Below are positions 3,978 through 6,044 of a stretch of 6,044 nt of DNA, in pieces (the stretch's first letter is position 1; each line of letters opens with the position of its first letter). A program made the position numbers and the translations under genes. This DNA is from Deinococcus sp. (GTDB taxonomy: Bacteria; Deinococcota; Deinococci; Deinococcales; Deinococcaceae), in the NCBI GenBank assembly GCA_025351205.1, contig JANXWI010000282.1, positions 1 to 6,044 of the forward strand, read 5' to 3'. Under the pieces are notes generated by a model. It had not been told where the DNA came from. It saw only the letters and a program-made list of their open reading frames with translations, and made no database searches.

Positions 3978-5156
3978 ATGCCGAACGAGACCCGACCACC
4001 CGACCCGCCGCTGCCCGGCGCATCCCCGATCAAGGTCCAGTCGGTCCAGCAGCAGTCGGCGTATCAGCAGTCGGCCTATCAACAGTCCGGGGTGGACATA
4101 GAGGCCGGACACCGCGCCGTGGCCCTGATGAAGGAGGCGGTGGGCCGCAGCCAGCAGGCCGCCCAGCGCGGCACGGTGCTGAGCGGCCTGGGAGGGTTCG
4201 GCGGGCTGTTTCGCCCCGGTTTCGGGGGCATGAGCGACCCCATTCTGGTGGCCTCGACCGACGGTGTGGGCACCAAGACCAGGGTGGCGGCGCTCGCTGG
4301 CGCATACGGCGGGCTGGGCCACGACATCGTGAACCACTGTACCAATGACCTGCTGGTGCAGGGAGCCAGGCCCATGTTTTTTCTGGATTACGTCGCCATG
4401 GGCAGGCTAGACCCGGAGGCGGTGGCCGAGGTCGTGAACGGGGCCGCCGAGGCGTGTACGCTGGTGGGCGCGGCCCTGCTGGGCGGCGAGACTGCCGAGA
4501 TGCCGGGCGTGTACGTGGCAGGTGAACTGGACATCGTGGGCACGCTGGTGGGCGTGGTGGACCGTCCCGCGCTCGTGACCGGAGAGCGGCTGGAGGCCGG
4601 AGACGCGGTGATCGCCCTGCCCAGCAGCGGTCTGCACACCAACGGCTACAGTCTGGCCCGCCGGGTATTGGACGGCCTCAACTGGCAGCAGGAGCGCCCG
4701 GAGCTGGGCGGCACCCTGCAAGACGCCCTGCTGGCCCCGCACCGCTGCTACCTGCCCGCCTTCGAGGCCCTGCTCACTGCTGGCATAGATGTGAAGGGCA
4801 TGAGCCACATCACCGGCGGCGGCCTGATCGATAACCCGCCGCGCATCTTCCCGCAGGGGCTGGGCATGCTCATCAACACCGGGAGCTGGACAGTGCCGCC
4901 TCTATTCCGGCTGATCGTCGAGCGCGGAAACGTGAGCCAGCGCGACGCCTTTCACGCGCTCAACATGGGCGTGGGATTCCTGTTCATGGTTCCGGCCCGG
5001 CAGCGTAAGCAGGCCATGACGGCGCTCACAGACGCCGGGCAGCAGCCCTGGGTGATCGGGGAAATGGTGACAGGGCACACAGCAACAGGACAGGGCGTGA
5101 CGTTCGGACAGGGTGGGCCACCTGAAGCTGGGCCATCTGAGCGTGGGCAGCCGTGA
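3978..5156 (+). CDS. purM: Phosphoribosylformylglycinamidine cyclo-ligase (AIR synthetase)
   Basis: PurM closes the imidazole ring: FGAM plus ATP gives AIR, ADP and phosphate, the fifth step of purine biosynthesis, in the cytosol. The 392-residue product has the full signature set: GLGGFGGLF (70-78), DGVGTK (95-100), GHDIVNHCTNDLLVQGA (114-130), FFLDY (134-138), GGETAEMPG (169-177), SSGLHTNGYSLAR and SHITGGGL. Homology begins near GVDIEAGHRAV (38-48). Ahead of it is a non-conserved Pro-rich tail with a QQSAY-QQSAY-QQS repeat (25-37), and after it a short Gly/Pro-rich tail, which together explain the length beyond the usual 345-350. The ATG at 3978 was chosen because homology starts just after it and an extended -10 lies 14 nt upstream; the frame stays open to 3762, but that part is divergent promoter DNA. 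The downstream phosphatase starts inside its stop codon. Confidence 0.97.
   Translation: MPNETRPPDPPLPGASPIKVQSVQQQSAYQQSAYQQSGVDIEAGHRAVALMKEAVGRSQQAAQRGTVLSGLGGFGGLFRPGFGGMSDPILVASTDGVGTKTRVAALAGAYGGLGHDIVNHCTNDLLVQGARPMFFLDYVAMGRLDPEAVAEVVNGAAEACTLVGAALLGGETAEMPGVYVAGELDIVGTLVGVVDRPALVTGERLEAGDAVIALPSSGLHTNGYSLARRVLDGLNWQQERPELGGTLQDALLAPHRCYLPAFEALLTAGIDVKGMSHITGGGLIDNPPRIFPQGLGMLINTGSWTVPPLFRLIVERGNVSQRDAFHALNMGVGFLFMVPARQRKQAMTALTDAGQQPWVIGEMVTGHTATGQGVTFGQGGPPEAGPSERGQP
4050..4088 (+). repeat. 15-bp tandem repeat inside purM encoding QQSAY units
   Basis: Two 15-bp units (4050-4064 and 4065-4079, differing at one base) and a 9-bp partial (4080-4088) encode QQSAY, QQSAY, QQS just before the conserved GVDI of PurM. 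The last unit overlaps the place where relatives have a single SYKDAGVDI-like start, so the array looks like an in-frame expansion of the N-terminal tail. Confidence 0.8.
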
Positions 5157-5944
5157 GCCAGCCACGGGCCGAGGTCGTGGACGGGAGCGGCGAGGGGCAA
5201 CCCTCTGGCCCCACCCTGCCCAGGCTGGCCACCGGATTCAGCCTGCCCGGGCACGCCGAGACCACCGAGTTCTGGGTGGTGCGGCACGGCGAGAGCACCT
5301 GGAACGTGCTGGGCCGCTACCAGGGGCAGGCCGACGTGCCGCTCAGCCTGGAGGGCCGTCTCCAGGCCGCCATGCTGGCCGAGCGGCTGACCGGCCAGCC
5401 CTTCGACGCGGTGTATTCCAGCGACCTGTCACGCGCGCTGGAAACGGCCCGGACCGTGACTGAACGGCTGACCCGGCCTGTGTTCAGCGGCCCGCCGCCC
5501 GTGCAGCTCGACCCCGGCCTGCGCGAGATCGATGTCGGCGTCCTGAGCGGCAAGGACACACCGCAGCTGCGCCTGGAACACGCCGACTATCTTGAAGCCC
5601 TGAGGGCCGACCCCTGGGCCACCCCGCGCCCCGGCGGCGAGAGCATGAAAGACCTGTACGCGCGTTCCGGGGCCAGTTTCCAGGCCATGCGGCGGCGGCA
5701 TCTGGGCGGGCGGGTGCTGGTGTTCACCCACGGCGGCGTGGTGCGGGTGGCCGTCGGGCTGGCGCTGGGCGGCGTGGTTCACGAAGCCTGGGCGCGGCTG
5801 TCAGTCACCAACACCTCGGTCACGCGCATCCTGCTGACCGCAGAGGGCGGCACGCTGCTGGGCTTCAACGATTCGGCCCACCTGGAAAGCCTGAACGAGG
5901 CCACCGAGGCCGACGACGTGCTGGGGCCGGGCCAGCCCTCCTGA
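5153..5944 (+). CDS. Histidine phosphatase family protein (phosphoglycerate mutase-like)
   Basis: A 263-residue member of the histidine phosphatase (RHG) superfamily, which removes phosphate through a phosphohistidine. The core motifs are present in order: VVRHGEST with nucleophile H45 in R44-H45-G46, YSSDLSRALETA with R94, LREIDVGVLSGK with acid residue E125, PGGES (160-164) and VFTHGGVVR with H193. A phosphatase role is more likely than a glycolytic mutase, but the substrate cannot be read from the sequence; sugar-phosphate, nucleotide or alpha-ribazole phosphate are family options. The GTG start at 5153 overlaps the purM TGA by 4 nt (GTGA), which implies co-transcription and translational coupling. 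The 39 residues before the first motif strand are unusually long and non-conserved; a second in-frame GTG at 5177 is an alternative start, and there is no ATG before the motif. The last ten codons and the stop lie in copy 1 of a 65-bp duplication. Confidence 0.93.
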   Translation: MSQPRAEVVDGSGEGQPSGPTLPRLATGFSLPGHAETTEFWVVRHGESTWNVLGRYQGQADVPLSLEGRLQAAMLAERLTGQPFDAVYSSDLSRALETARTVTERLTRPVFSGPPPVQLDPGLREIDVGVLSGKDTPQLRLEHADYLEALRADPWATPRPGGESMKDLYARSGASFQAMRRRHLGGRVLVFTHGGVVRVAVGLALGGVVHEAWARLSVTNTSVTRILLTAEGGTLLGFNDSAHLESLNEATEADDVLGPGQPS

Positions 5945-6044
5945 GGTGGAGAACGACAGGCACGGTTGCACGGAGGGGCGACGTGCTGGGGCCGGGCCAG
6001 CCCTCCTGAGGTGGAGAACGACAGGCACGGTTGCACGGAGGGGC
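5914..6044. repeat. Perfect 65-bp tandem duplication at the right edge
   Basis: 5914-5978 and 5979-6043 are identical over all 65 bases, and base 6044 matches the first base of a third unit. Copy 1 covers the end of the phosphatase gene (last ten codons, TGA at 5942-5944) and 34 bp of flank; copy 2 repeats both. The bases just before copy 1 do not match the end of copy 1, so the left boundary is sharp. The right boundary lies outside the window, so the copy number is unknown. An assembly effect is possible. Confidence 0.95.

Noticed and set aside
3675..4337. 220-codon minus-strand frame across the TerD-purM promoter region
   Set aside because: It overlaps the starts of two well-supported genes, and part of it (SHRNDSHRNDSHR) is just the 15-bp repeat read in another frame.

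Overview
The window is a GC-rich bacterial segment with four complete genes and one truncated gene. It most resembles Deinococcus or a close relative. The reasons are the high-GC codon usage, a TerD-domain stress protein fused to an AIM24 domain, a homoserine dehydrogenase without an ACT domain (as in Thermus-type enzymes), and starts that lack a Shine-Dalgarno sequence but carry a -10-like hexamer just upstream, as in Deinococcus leaderless mRNAs. The genus is an inference and was not tested by any search.

Layout, left to right. (1) 1-342, minus: the N-terminal third of peptide chain release factor 1 (prfA), cut by the left edge. (2) 343-939: a roughly 600-bp divergent intergenic region with a possible Pro-rich leader ORF in front of prfA, a bulged 14-bp inverted repeat, a GC-rich element and a 16-bp tandem repeat next to hom. 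(3) 940-1926, plus: homoserine dehydrogenase (hom), which takes aspartate semialdehyde to homoserine for threonine and methionine. (4) 1927-2407: a 480-bp convergent intergenic region packed with C-rich/G-rich elements, palindromes, a strong G-quadruplex motif and a hairpin. (5) 2408-3763, minus: a TerD-AIM24 fusion protein of the tellurite/stress-response class. (6) 3764-3977: a divergent promoter region with a five-copy 15-bp repeat in the presumed TerD-AIM24 leader. (7) 3978-5156, plus: purM (AIR synthetase, purine biosynthesis). (8) 5153-5944, plus: a histidine phosphatase (phosphoglycerate mutase-like) overlapping purM by 4 nt, so probably translated from the same mRNA. (9) From 5914 to the right edge: a perfect 65-bp tandem duplication.

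hom, purM and prfA are housekeeping genes and do not form a single pathway. The only likely operon is purM-phosphatase. The most unusual features are the TerD-AIM24 fusion with its repeat-rich leader, the two-domain design with a Pro-rich linker, the G-quadruplex/hairpin behind that gene, and four independent short tandem repeats placed beside or inside genes. I see no RNA gene, intact mobile element or CRISPR array, and nothing that clearly amounts to a new multi-gene system.
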